39,881 nt of DNA from Campylobacteraceae bacterium. Its GTDB lineage: Bacteria > Campylobacterota > Campylobacteria > Campylobacterales > Campylobacteraceae. Location of the stretch: NCBI GenBank assembly GCA_031258205.1, contig JAIRNE010000008.1, forward strand, positions 1-39,881, given 5' to 3'. Positions 1 to 10,900 of this stretch are shown piece by piece. The notes beneath the pieces were generated by a model. That model did not search any database. It saw nothing but the letters and a program-made list of their open reading frames with translations, and had not been told where the DNA came from. Position numbers and translations under genes: made by a program. Numbering within the stretch: position 1 is the stretch's first letter; each line of letters begins with the position of its first letter.

Positions 1-1
1 C

Positions 2-112
2 GCCGAACTAATAGAAAAAAACAGTGAGAAAAACGAAGTTGTTAAGGCAAAAATAGAGCTGGAGACACATAATGAAAGCGATGCTATTGCTATTTTGCGC
101 CGTTATCTTTAG
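2..112 (+). CDS. C-terminal part of an ORF (5' end outside window): possible inner-membrane spanin (Rz-like)
   Basis: Open frame from base 2 (..AELIEKNSEKNEVVKAKIELETHNESDAIAILRRYL*) ending TAG 110-112. It overlaps the following lipoprotein ORF by 41 nt out of frame, as in Rz/Rz1 pairs, and is charged and coiled-coil-like. Confidence 0.45.
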   Translation, partial: AELIEKNSEKNEVVKAKIELETHNESDAIAILRRYL

Positions 113-305
113 CGGCTGCACAAGTACCGTTTATATACCAAAGCCTTGCGAGGTTGAGCTACCCGCACGGCTTTATGACGGTCTTAAATGCGGCTGGATT
201 AAGGACGATAAAGCTTTTGCCTTATGCGTAGTTAATAAGGACAAAGACAAAGATACGGATTATGACAATCTAAAAATAGCATTTGAAAAATGCAAAGGAG
301 AGTGA
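72..305 (+). CDS. small lipoprotein, possible outer-membrane spanin (Rz1-like)
   Basis: N-terminal signal with lipobox FSGC (MKAMLLLFCAVIFSGC). Start lies inside the preceding frame; located next to an endolysin. Confidence 0.5.
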   Translation: MKAMLLLFCAVIFSGCTSTVYIPKPCEVELPARLYDGLKCGWIKDDKAFALCVVNKDKDKDTDYDNLKIAFEKCKGE

Positions 306-306
306 A

Positions 307-390
307 ATGACAGCCTTTATTACATCTTTGGCGGTTTTAGCTCTAATGCTTTTAGTTTTGGCGTACGCATATTTAAAGGACGAAAAATGA
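307..390 (+). CDS. 27-aa single-TM small protein (possible holin/lysis accessory)
   Basis: MTAFITSLAVLALMLLVLAYAYLKDEK*; ATGA overlap with next ORF at 387; hydrophobic helix; too short for the ORF track. Confidence 0.4.
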   Translation: MTAFITSLAVLALMLLVLAYAYLKDEK

Positions 391-692
391 AAAAAGTAAT
401 GATATCTCAACCTATGAAAGGTAAGACGATAGAAGAGATAAGAGCTGAAAGAGAAGAGACTAAAACAAGATTAAATGAGTTGGGCTATGAAGTTATAGAT
501 ACCATTATCCCTGAAGCAGAAAAAGTATCTACGAATAATAAAGCTTTATGGTTTTTGGGCAAATCGTTGCAGTTAATGTCTGAGGTTGATTTAGTTTATT
601 TTATGAAAGGCTGGGATAAAGCAAGAGGTTGTCTTATAGAAAAACAAGCAGCTGAAAATTATGGATTAGAAATTATAGAGCAACTAAAATGA
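387..692 (+). CDS. DUF4406-like protein (nucleoside 2-deoxyribosyltransferase-like fold)
   Basis: MKKVMISQPMKGKTIEEI... VDLVYFMKGWDKARGCLIEKQAAENYGLEI pattern typical of phage DUF4406 proteins. Confidence 0.75.
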   Translation: MKKVMISQPMKGKTIEEIRAEREETKTRLNELGYEVIDTIIPEAEKVSTNNKALWFLGKSLQLMSEVDLVYFMKGWDKARGCLIEKQAAENYGLEIIEQLK

Positions 693-850
693 AAAAGATA
701 AAAGGTTTTGGAAAACGAGAAATAAAAGCTTTTAAAAAGCAGATGGGAATGATAAATGAGTTAAGAGAGTTAGGTTTAATCAAAAAACCTAAATTTGACA
801 TCCCTTACGGACCAGATATTTATAAAAATCAAAAAAAAGGCATATTATGA
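689..850 (+). CDS. 53-aa basic hypothetical phage protein
   Basis: MKKIKGFGKREIKAFKKQMGMINELRELGLIKKPKFDIPYGPDIYKNQKKGIL*; ATGA overlaps with both neighbours. Confidence 0.5.
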   Translation: MKKIKGFGKREIKAFKKQMGMINELRELGLIKKPKFDIPYGPDIYKNQKKGIL

Positions 851-1296
851 TAGAGATATACACGTTAGAGATACCGCAGTTAAAACAAGACGAGGGTTTT
901 AGAGCTGAAGCTTATCAAGACAGTTTGGGCTATTTAACGCAAGGTTACGGCACAAAACTGCCCTTGTCACAGTATGAAGCGAGCAGAGTTAAAAACCCAA
1001 AAAAGTGGACGGAAAAAGAGGCGGAGGAGCTTTTGGAGTATAGATTAAGAGCCTCCTCAAGAGCTATTGCCAACAAAAAGCCTTTTATGGAAAAACTAAG
1101 CTCGCAAAGACAAAGAGTTATATTTAATATGGCATATCAGTTAGGCGTAATTAAGCTCTTGCTGTTTAAGAAATTCTGGACGGCATTGGAAGAAAGAGAC
1201 TTCGCAAAAGCGGCAGACGAAATGAAAGACAGCAGGTGGTATATGCAAACTCCCAAACGTGCAAACAGATTAATAAACAGGATGTTGGAGGGATAA
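847..1296 (+). CDS. phage endolysin, GH24 lysozyme
   Basis: DEGFRAEAYQDSLGYLTQGYGT catalytic region; 149 aa; IFNMAYQLG; C-terminal RANRLINRML. Confidence 0.9.
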   Translation: MIEIYTLEIPQLKQDEGFRAEAYQDSLGYLTQGYGTKLPLSQYEASRVKNPKKWTEKEAEELLEYRLRASSRAIANKKPFMEKLSSQRQRVIFNMAYQLGVIKLLLFKKFWTALEERDFAKAADEMKDSRWYMQTPKRANRLINRMLEG

Positions 1297-1297
1297 G

Positions 1298-1834
1298 ATG
1301 GCGGCAAAATATCTTGATGACGTAAAAGAGGTGTTTGAAACCTTGTGGGATTCGGCGTCAGGTAAATTGGAAGGCGAATTTAAAAGATATGGTTTTAAGC
1401 GCGAAGAGTTTATCAAGTACGTTGCGGAAGCTATGAATAATATCCTTGAAAACGCAGTCAAATACCCATTGCAGCTTAAGCAGATGGAGTTAATAGAAAA
1501 GCAGATAGAAGAAGCCGACCAGCTGCTGCCAGAAAAAAGAGCTTTGGCAAAAGCGCAGGTAGCAAGCGAATTTACTAAAGCGATGCTGACATTAAAACAG
1601 ATGCTTGCATATGATGATAATATTTACGCGAAAACCGCAGAGACGCAAGGGCAAATGCTCGGCATGGTGCTCGCAGGCAATGTAGAAATAGATGCCGAAA
1701 AGTGGAGCTCTTTTGCCGCATCCCTTAATGACCTTAAAAATAGAAGCATGAGCGACGATGAGAGGATATTACAGCTAAAAGACAAAGTAAGGGAGATTAC
1801 GCTTGAAACAGCTCCAACTCAGCCTGAACCCTAA
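1298..1834 (+). CDS. hypothetical phage protein (helical, virion-associated candidate)
   Basis: 178-aa ORF in the collinear phage gene string; helical composition. Confidence 0.6.
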   Translation: MAAKYLDDVKEVFETLWDSASGKLEGEFKRYGFKREEFIKYVAEAMNNILENAVKYPLQLKQMELIEKQIEEADQLLPEKRALAKAQVASEFTKAMLTLKQMLAYDDNIYAKTAETQGQMLGMVLAGNVEIDAEKWSSFAASLNDLKNRSMSDDERILQLKDKVREITLETAPTQPEP

Positions 1835-3509
1835 ATATATAATGCCAAGCTTCAGACAATCCGTGTTTTGGAGCGTTATCTCGTACGCGAAAATGTATGA
1901 ACTTTTGCATATGCAGTTGTGGAGAAAAGGCAAATGCCGCTTGCAAGACGGCATAAACGTAACTATTGACGGCGTAGAGTACGGAGCGATAAAAGAGTAC
2001 GATATCAAATCCAGCTCCAAAAAACCTTACAATAGATATACGCATGACTACGGACTTAATCAACTCTTTGTCGGGGGAAATCCGTATAAACATTATGACG
2101 CTCAAGACTTGCCCGATTTGGACGGAGATCATGGCATTCACCATGACGACTGCAAAATTGTGCTAAAGAATAACTTTAGATTTTCGTTTGCACTGCTCGG
2201 CAATAAAAACAGAGGCAAAGACGAACTTCTTGACGATATACCCTTAAGTATTCCTATGCCCGGCTGGCAGTGGGGAACTGCCTATAATCAGACACAAGGG
2301 TGGACGGCATTTTACAAAATAAGAATGTACGACGGCTGGGGAGAAAAGCTTATTGATAACGTAGAGCAGATAGATATCACGGACGAAAACAATGAAACTA
2401 AAAGATACGCGCATATATTTTATACAAACGGTAACGACGGATATATAGAGATGCAAAAAGTAGAGTACGGCATCATAAATCCATCAACGATAATGCCCGT
2501 TTTAGAGTATAAAGAGAAGTTAAATTCTGCAATTGCTACCGTAAATTATCGTGTCGGAAGCCATCAAAGTCAAAAAGAGGTAGAAACTTACGAAGGGTAT
2601 GTGCCAATACCTATGTATATAGAAAAATTCGGCGAGCCTTTGCATATACTGGAAAATATCCAAATGTCCACAAGCAACATTTGGGGTATGACTGCGGGGA
2701 GAGTGTACGTTTTTCCGCGCGGGATAACATTTTTCCTCTCCCCCTCCAAAATGCGAGACGATACAGACCAAGAGTACAATATACACCCTATATCGTATCC
2801 CGGTGCGGACGAAGAGATAAGCGAAGAGATACTTGACGAAACATTCGGAAGCGGCGGCAATAGATATTTTCTGCCGTTAGTAAATAAACAAACAGGCAGA
2901 ACGTTAGCGTCTAAGATAGTTTTTATTGACTATTGGGACAGCATTTTTGAACTCTACGTGCATGAAGATACCGAATGGTACAAAATAGTCATAGCTATGA
3001 TAGTGATAGTGGTAGCGGCGATAATAACCTACTTCTTCCCTCCGTTTGGCATTGCCGCAAAAAGCGCTATTGCCGCAGTTTTAGCGATGGGTGTGTTTAT
3101 AGGAGGCATAGGCGCGCTCTCGGGCAACAAGTGGCTGCAGGCTATAGGCATGGTGATGACTTTGGGAGCTTCCATCTACGGAGGAGCGCAAAGCGTGGCA
3201 ATACAAGGCGCGATGGAAGCGGGTAAAGGAGTATTGACACAGGCGGCAATGCAGGAAGCGGCAAGGGTGGGCATAATGCAAATGCTCCAATACGCGTTTG
3301 CCGAAATGCCTTTAGAGATGTTTTTACAGATTTTTTCTTTATATAACACTCTTAGCGCTCCAACTCCCGAAATGCCAAGCCAACAGCGGCAAAATGAAGA
3401 GAGTAACCGTCCCCAAGTGCAGTTTATGATAAGCGCGAATGAACAGATTGACGAAGTGATGATGATATCAAAAGCGCATGACGATGTTATGAATATGGTG
3501 AAAATATAA
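1803..3509 (+). CDS. hypothetical phage virion/tail protein with C-terminal hydrophobic segments
   Basis: 568 aa; TTG start at 1803 preceded by AAGGGAG; overlaps previous gene by 32 nt; hydrophobic segments around IVIAMIVIVVAAIITYFFPPFGIAAKSAIAAVLAMGVFIGGIGAL. Confidence 0.7.
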   Translation: MKQLQLSLNPKYIMPSFRQSVFWSVISYAKMYELLHMQLWRKGKCRLQDGINVTIDGVEYGAIKEYDIKSSSKKPYNRYTHDYGLNQLFVGGNPYKHYDAQDLPDLDGDHGIHHDDCKIVLKNNFRFSFALLGNKNRGKDELLDDIPLSIPMPGWQWGTAYNQTQGWTAFYKIRMYDGWGEKLIDNVEQIDITDENNETKRYAHIFYTNGNDGYIEMQKVEYGIINPSTIMPVLEYKEKLNSAIATVNYRVGSHQSQKEVETYEGYVPIPMYIEKFGEPLHILENIQMSTSNIWGMTAGRVYVFPRGITFFLSPSKMRDDTDQEYNIHPISYPGADEEISEEILDETFGSGGNRYFLPLVNKQTGRTLASKIVFIDYWDSIFELYVHEDTEWYKIVIAMIVIVVAAIITYFFPPFGIAAKSAIAAVLAMGVFIGGIGALSGNKWLQAIGMVMTLGASIYGGAQSVAIQGAMEAGKGVLTQAAMQEAARVGIMQMLQYAFAEMPLEMFLQIFSLYNTLSAPTPEMPSQQRQNEESNRPQVQFMISANEQIDEVMMISKAHDDVMNMVKI

Positions 3510-3555
3510 AAAAAGGCGAAAAGAGCCTAATAAAATTAAAAATAAGGAGCTTAAG

Positions 3556-3777
3556 ATGTTTGGCAACATTATGGACTTTTTTAACAAAAATTCGCAGGGA
3601 ATCGGCGCGATTGGTAATCTTTTGGGTTCTGTAGGGCAGGCTTACGACTCTTACAAAACTGCAAAATACAACAAAAAGCTTATGGATATGAATAAGCAGT
3701 ATTTTCAATGGAGTTTGGACAAACAAAAAAAGAACGATGAAAGCTTTAACAAAGGCTTTAATCTCAATCTTGTGTGA
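3556..3777 (+). CDS. small phage protein, possible ejection/internal virion component
   Basis: 73 aa; AAGGAG upstream; NLLGSVGQAYDSYKTAKYNKKLMDMNKQYFQWSLDKQ resembles small ejection proteins of podoviruses. Confidence 0.6.
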   Translation: MFGNIMDFFNKNSQGIGAIGNLLGSVGQAYDSYKTAKYNKKLMDMNKQYFQWSLDKQKKNDESFNKGFNLNLV

Positions 3778-3785
3778 GGTGAGAG

Positions 3786-4952
3786 ATGAAACTTCAATAT
3801 CTACAGCCGATAAGCAATGCGAGCGGTTGGGGCGCAGGACTGGCAGCACTTGGCAAAGGCGTTAAAGACACGGCAAATTGGTCGTTAGAGAGAATGGATA
3901 AGGACAAGGAACATGCACGCGCCGATAAAACTTTAGAAAATCAAACAAATCTTACGGGTGCACAAGTAGGAAATCTCAATGCCAATACGGATGCAACAAA
4001 TCAGAATATAGCCTTTAATAAAGAACTGCATCCTTATAATTTACAATATCGTCAAACTCAAAACGAAATTGCCGATTTGACGAAACGAGCGCAAGAATAT
4101 AAAAATATTGCTTTAAAGCAAGATGCCGATGACATTGAATGGATTAATAAAAATATTCCAAAAGATAGTCGTTCCAAAGCTCTTGTTGAAATAGCCAAAA
4201 AATCCAATCCTTCTTTTTATGAAGGTATGAGCGATGAATATATTATAGCTTTGGCTTTCAAAAACCCTGAGATTTTTGAAAGTGTCAATAAGCTCGGTAC
4301 AACTTATTTTAACATGGGCATAGGTTATGAAGGCGAAAACCAATATGGATATTTTGGTAATCCTTATAACCCAACAATCAAGAAGCCAATGGGAAAATCT
4401 TATGCTACAGATAAAGATGGTAACCCGATGATAGGCAAAGGTTCAGACGGCGATAATTTTACAGCTTTCAATGCCGAGAACCCTGACGGCACCAAACAAG
4501 CAATTATTTACAGTAAAAAGACAGGGGAGTGGATAGATGCAAGCAGCGGAAAAGAGATAAAAAATATTATACTTGACGATGCTGTAGCAAGAGTTTTACA
4601 TAAAAAAGTTTTAGGTAAAGACCCGAGCGGTATTTTTGTGGATAGCGATACGGATATCAGCAGAAGTGTTGGCGGCGGGAAATATGAAACAAACATTAAT
4701 AATTTTGCACCGTATCTTGGTATGTTTGTAGAAGATGCTTTTGATATAGCTTATACTCCTGAAGGTGTACAAATAGTGAAGCTCAATCCAAAATACGCCA
4801 AAAATCCGTCTGCGATTTATAAACAAGCAACTCCTGAAGAAATGGCTAAAGCATGGTCTAATGCCAATATTAATTCGCCCTTTTCGTTAAGTCGTACAGA
4901 AGGGACTATGCCATCTAACAATATGAATTTTAACTTGAATGATTACAAATGA
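3786..4952 (+). CDS. phage internal virion/ejection-type protein
   Basis: 388 aa, helical; ATGA overlap with the giant downstream gene. Confidence 0.55.
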   Translation: MKLQYLQPISNASGWGAGLAALGKGVKDTANWSLERMDKDKEHARADKTLENQTNLTGAQVGNLNANTDATNQNIAFNKELHPYNLQYRQTQNEIADLTKRAQEYKNIALKQDADDIEWINKNIPKDSRSKALVEIAKKSNPSFYEGMSDEYIIALAFKNPEIFESVNKLGTTYFNMGIGYEGENQYGYFGNPYNPTIKKPMGKSYATDKDGNPMIGKGSDGDNFTAFNAENPDGTKQAIIYSKKTGEWIDASSGKEIKNIILDDAVARVLHKKVLGKDPSGIFVDSDTDISRSVGGGKYETNINNFAPYLGMFVEDAFDIAYTPEGVQIVKLNPKYAKNPSAIYKQATPEEMAKAWSNANINSPFSLSRTEGTMPSNNMNFNLNDYK

Positions 4953-7900
4953 ATAATTTAAAAATCGGAGATTTTTTCAGCGATGACGAATTAACCGGAT
5001 TTGCCGAGAAAGGATTTAGTTTTCAGCAAGTACAGGCTCTTGCTCAAAACAAATACAATAAACAACTTAACTTAAACCCCGTAGAAGTTCCTAAATTTAC
5101 CGCAGAACAGTTTAGCGAAGAGGCAAAGCAAAAACGCAACGAGCGCTTGGACGAGGAGATACTCCATCCAACGCGCGCTATGCTCAAACAAAACGCAGCC
5201 GTTGGTCTTGGTTCGCTTTTAAAATTTAACAGATGGTTAGTAGGTACTGCTAACCCAGCCACATGGACATCGCGCATACGGTATGGCAATAAAGCCGTAG
5301 ATAAAGCCTTTGAAGATATCGGAGGCGATGAGATAAAATTTTGGGACGAGATAGCAAAAGGGTACGAGGATGCAAGAGAGTACGGCATAGGATTAACCGG
5401 CGCTGACCCGATACCTCTTTACGCTGATTTTGTAGGACAAGCAGCCAATCCTATCAATTTTATCGGCGCAAACGGAGGAGCGTATTATAGCGGCGGTAAA
5501 ATTCTTTGGAAAGCAATAGGCGAAAGGTTTTTAATCAATTCGCTTGCGGGCGGCTCTATGGCTGCTTACGAATATAATAACATTTACAAGAAAGATACCG
5601 AAACGACACTTAAAGCCGCCGCTTTTGGCGCTCTTGCCTCTGGAGCTTTGGGGGAGGGCATCAACGGTTTGTTTAGGGGCGCAATTCACGGATACGGCAA
5701 AGTTAAAGATATGCAAATGTATAGGTCGCTGCCAAATATAGAAAATAAGCTTAGCGGTATCTTTGAAGCAAACAAAGACGACCCCGAAAAAGCGTTTAAA
5801 GAGATGGATTTTGATATTAAAGAGTTTTTGAAAAAAAACGCTCATTCATCAAAATCTGTTGAAGAGTTGAATAAAATCCTTAAAAAAATATTTGGCATAG
5901 ATAAACAGAGTACTCCCGAACAGCAAAAAGCATTAGCCGAAGCTATGGACGACCCGCTTTTTGCCGCGAATGAAGACAATCCAACTGAAGCTATAGTTAA
6001 TACTTTTTTGTACGGCGAGAGTTTAGACACAAAATTAACCGTCCTTAATGACCTTGAAAATGACTCTCCAAGCAGTGTTATAGATCAAGAGTTGTATGAC
6101 GGATTGAAAGAGTATAACGCCGAAACCATAAAAATAAAAGGCTTAGATACCATAGGGCAGGAGCTTGCGCAAAAAAGAGCCGAGATTTTTACGGCTTATG
6201 AAAATTCCGTTAATGCTTATGCAAAAGACGTAGAGCTTACGCAGACTTATATCAATAAATTTCCCGACTTTAATATAGAGCAAATCAATGAGCTTGTGTA
6301 CGTAAACAATAAGCCGACTCCCGAAATGCTGCAGATAAGTTCATACATCAATGACGGCGTGAGCGTTCACCCAAGAGCTGCGGGTATGAAGATAATATCT
6401 ATGCTTGAAAGCGAGATAAAACATGGACAAAGAACTCCCGAAGAGTTAGCCGTAAAGCTTAAAGAGCTTGGCTTTGGAGATGAGCAGATAAATGTTTTTG
6501 TGGAGGCTTACGCTAAAAAAGATATAATGATAGCTAAGCAATACATTGATAAAAAAATAGCGGCAAAAGGAGCTGACGATGCAGTTTCAACCATATACCC
6601 CGACGATGGACAAAGACCAAATGGAAGAGTTTCTCCTTTCCAAAATCCCGAAAGAGAAGTGGATGCAGCTTTTGGAGGAGGTGAAGGAGGGAGAAGTAAT
6701 GTCGGAAGCGGAGAGTTATCCCAAAGCCTTGAGGGAACACTTTCAAACAGTGAAAGTACAGGCGTACAAGGATCTGGACAGAGTACTAAGAGCGTTAGCG
6801 ATAGAGGCGGGATACCCAACGACGTTGAGGGATTGGGACGACAGTTACCCTCTGGGCGCTCTGGCGGCAGTGATGGAGGGGTTGGAAAACTCCCAGTGGT
6901 ACAACGTAAAACTCGGGATAGTGATGGGGCTTTACGCCGAGAGTTAGAAGAACCAAAACCAAAAAACGCCGAACCTCTTTCTATATCTAAATTAAGCGTA
7001 CAAATATTTGCAAACGCTTCAGAGAAACAAAAACGCATAAATATCAACGGTAAAAATGTAAATGCCTACGAATTAGACATAGAGGGAACAAAAGCGTATA
7101 TTTACAGCCAAAGCAATGGCAAAAGAGCTAAAAGCAAGAGCGTAACAGTCGTTGATAAAAACGGCAAAGAGTTAGGATTTAACGGACAAGGAAACTTCTT
7201 GGACGCTATAGGCTCGGCAATAATAACGCTAAGATCAGATCGTATGAATATTGATATGGAAAACAAAAAAAAGCTTAGATACGAAGCGTGGGAAAAGAGA
7301 CAAGCGGCACAATCTAAAAAGGAAACAAAAAATGAAGTAAAACCCCAAGAGCCCGAAACAGAGCTTGAAACCCCTATAGACGTTAATGTTGATGCGGCTG
7401 TAAAAGATATAAAGGTACTGTTCGGCGAAAGCGAAGCTAAGGAGAGTTTAAATAAAAACTACAACCTTAACGGTAAAGAACCCATAGAACTAACTAAGGC
7501 TCAAAGAAAAGAGATAAACGCTAAAGTAGATGAGATAATAAAAAAAGAGGTTAAGGATATAACTCATGAGGATAGAGAGATACTGCGTCAATACACGGGA
7601 GAGGGAGGACTTGGAGGCGAGGGATATAACACTCTAAGCCAGCATTTTACGCCGTATCATATCGCCCAAAATATATATAACGCCTTAGAAAATGCGGGCG
7701 TAAAGTTTAACAATGTTCTTGAACCAGCGGCTGGAAGCGGTAACTTTGTAGGAATGAGACCAAATTTAAAATGGACAACTATAGACATTGACGAAAAAGC
7801 TTTTAAAGTTTTACAGAGGCTTTATCCCGAAGCTAACCACTATAACATCTCCTTTGAAGAGTTTAAGGGTAAAGATTTTGATTTAATCATATCTAACGTC

Positions 7901-10900
7901 CCTTTTATAGAACAAAGAGGCGCTGGAAGCCTTAAAGCAAGACCTGATATAAAAACCCTGCATGATTACTACTTTGCTTCAGCTATAGACAAAGTGAAAG
8001 ATAACGGCGTTGTGGCATTTATAACAGCGCGCGGCACAATGGATAGAGTGGACGGTACTTTAAGAGCAGAACTGATGAGTAAGGCTGATATCATAGGAGC
8101 TTACCGTCTTAGCGATAATACCTTTTCCAAAAATGCCCACACTGACGTTGGAGCCGATATCATCTTTTTGCAAAAACGCCCCGAAGGAGTTAAGCCAAGA
8201 GAGACAAACGCCTTAGACAACGAGGCGTTTATCAAATCCTCCAAAGACGAAAACGGCATAACTATCAACGACTACTATAAAAACCGCCCTGAAAATATAA
8301 TGGGCGAAGCGGCAATAATAAAAGACAGATTTGGCAAAGACACATATAAAATAATGGGCGAAGCTAAAGAGATAGAGATTGATTACAAGCCTTACAGTAT
8401 AGACACTCCAGCTCCCTCTGCAAAATCCGCGCCTCTTAATTCCAAAGAGTTTACCGCGTGGGCGAAAGAGAACAGCGTTGTTTATGATAAACCAAAAGCC
8501 AAAGGCGTCCAAATCCAAAACGATAAAGTTTACGCAGCCAAAGAGGAGATAAGCTTTGACGACATTGAAGGCGGGGTAAAAATATATGAGAATATCTCCG
8601 CAAGCAAAGAGGGCGAAAAAATACTGCTTTTAGATAAGATACTCCACTCCTCCCAAAACGATAAAGTTGCTGGCATAAAACTTATAGATACCTATAAAAA
8701 ACTATACAAAAAACACCCGTATGACGATAAGGCTCTGCGAAAAATATTTGAAAACGCGGTAGATAAAGAGAAATTTTACGAACTTGGAAGTTACTTTGAT
8801 AAAGATTTTACTCCCGCTCCAGTATTTACAAGAGAGACTAAATTTAAAGACAGCGGCAGGGTTGAAGTTAATTCAAATTCGCCTCTGAAAGATAGACTGC
8901 TCCACAATGAAAATGCGCAGGGCATTACGGAAGTTTCAAAAAACGAACTCAAAGAGGCTTTGGATAATGAATACGCCCTTATCTCCGACGATATGATACA
9001 AAACAATATCCTGTATTACGGCGGTAACATTTACAAAAAGCTTGACGAAGCTAAAAAACTTCTTGAACAGCACAAAGACGATGAATTTTTGAGCGGTAAA
9101 CTTCAATCGCAGATAGAAAAACTGACAGAAATCCTGCCTCATGCAAAGAGCATTGACGATTTTAGCGTAAGAGGCGATGAGAGATGGCTGCTTAATGACG
9201 GTCTTGAAATATACGACCTTAAGACAATTACAAAAAACTTCGGCGATAGGAGTACTACGGAGTATTACACGCCTTTTGGACAAATATTTAACAACTATAT
9301 CAACTCAAGAGCGCTTATCAATATTAAAGACGGCGAATCTATAGTCTCATACCGCAGAAGGCTTAGAGCGGCAAAAGACAACGTTAAAGAGACGCTTTTA
9401 AAAATCAAAGAGTTAATCCGCTCCGACCCGGAACTGCAGGCTAAAATAGAGGATAAATACAACAGGCTCTATAACGCTTACGTATCTCCCGATTATTCCC
9501 GCATGGAGTACTTGGCTAAAAAAGCGTTTGACGAAAGTCTTGTAAAACTAAGAGACAATCAAAAAAAGTGGGTACTGCACGCTCTGTATGAAGGCAAAGG
9601 TATCAACGCGCATGACGTTGGAGGCGGTAAAACGTTTGCCGCTATTGTCTTAGCGCGCGCTATGAAGCAAAGAGGCATAGCCAAAAAGCCTCTGTTTGTC
9701 GTTCCCTCAAAAGTATTAAAAAATTGGGAGAAAGAGATAAAAAGAGCGTATCCCGACGCTAAGGTTATAAACCTTTACGCCCTGCCTAAAGACACAAGGA
9801 CGAAAACGCTGTATGAGTTGGCAAATCAAGAGGCTGATTATATTCTTATCTCTCATGAAGGTTTTAAAAAACTGCAATTGCCGCTTGACGTTGAGATGAG
9901 ATATACTGACGAACTTTTGAATGAAAACTTAAAAACCGAAGCGTTGAAAGGACGCCAGCTTGCGCTTGAACAGGAGAAAATAGCAAAATATAAAGCGGCA
10001 TTGATGGCGCAGGAAGAGGATAAAAAGATATCCCTTGACGCGCTTGGCATTGACGCTATTATAGCGGATGAGGCGAGAGCGTTTAAAAATATCGGCGTGA
10101 ACTCTAAGCTTGCGCGCGCAGGGCTTGGAAAACAATTTAGCATTAAAACGGGCGAAGGAGATAAAATAGGCATAGACAGCGCGATAGCTTATGATTTCAG
10201 ATTTAAAACAAGATTTATCGCTGAAAATAATAACGGCAGGAATGTCTTTATGCTGGACGCTACTCCAACTCCCAATAAGCCATTAGAGATATACACAATG
10301 CTAAAACATCTTGACAATAATATCTTTGACGAGTACGGCATAAGAACGGATATGGACTTTTCAAATAAGTTTTTTTCTTACGGTAAAAAGGTAACCGCAG
10401 ACGGTAAAAGAGAAGACGCGCTTCAAGATATAATAAGCGCGTGGGATTTAAAGAGCATAATAGACAGATATATAGAAAAGATACCAACTTCCGCTTTTGA
10501 GAGTTACGGCATCAAACTGCCTAAAAAGATTATCCTGCCTCCGCACATCATTGAGCCTTCGCCTGAAAGTACTTTAGCGTTTGGAGATATTCTTGAAAGG
10601 CTTGGTAAAGCAAGAGGCTCGCAAGACGAGATGGGTTCAATTCTTGGCATATATTCAGAAGGACGTTCGGCTTCTACCGATGCAAGGCTTTATCAAAGAG
10701 CGGGCATAAGAGAATTTGTAGATCCGACAGCTAAAAACAATAAGCTTTTAGCGGTTATAGACGAAGTTCTTAAAGTGCGCAAAAAGGATAAAAAAGCGGG
10801 ACAGGTGATATTTCTTGATAACGCGGGACATACCGCAATGCAGGCTAATATCCTTAAAGACAGTAAAAAAGGACAAGTAACATTAGAGCCTACTTTAACT

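Noticed and set aside
2975-3226. 83-aa same-strand nested ORF inside the 568-aa gene
   Set aside because: Arg/Gly/Ser-rich shadow translation; the enclosing frame has the sensible hydrophobic segments and no convincing SD precedes the ORF.
5544-5741. 65-aa nested ORF near the start of the giant gene
   Set aside because: No SD, and the enclosing frame has normal protein composition here, unlike 6579-6947.
6508-7047. 179-aa antisense ORF (and 6534-6746) opposite the nested ORF
   Set aside because: Pro/Ser/Leu-rich, no good ribosome site; mirrors the Gly/Ser-rich codons of the long frame, so likely a compositional artefact.
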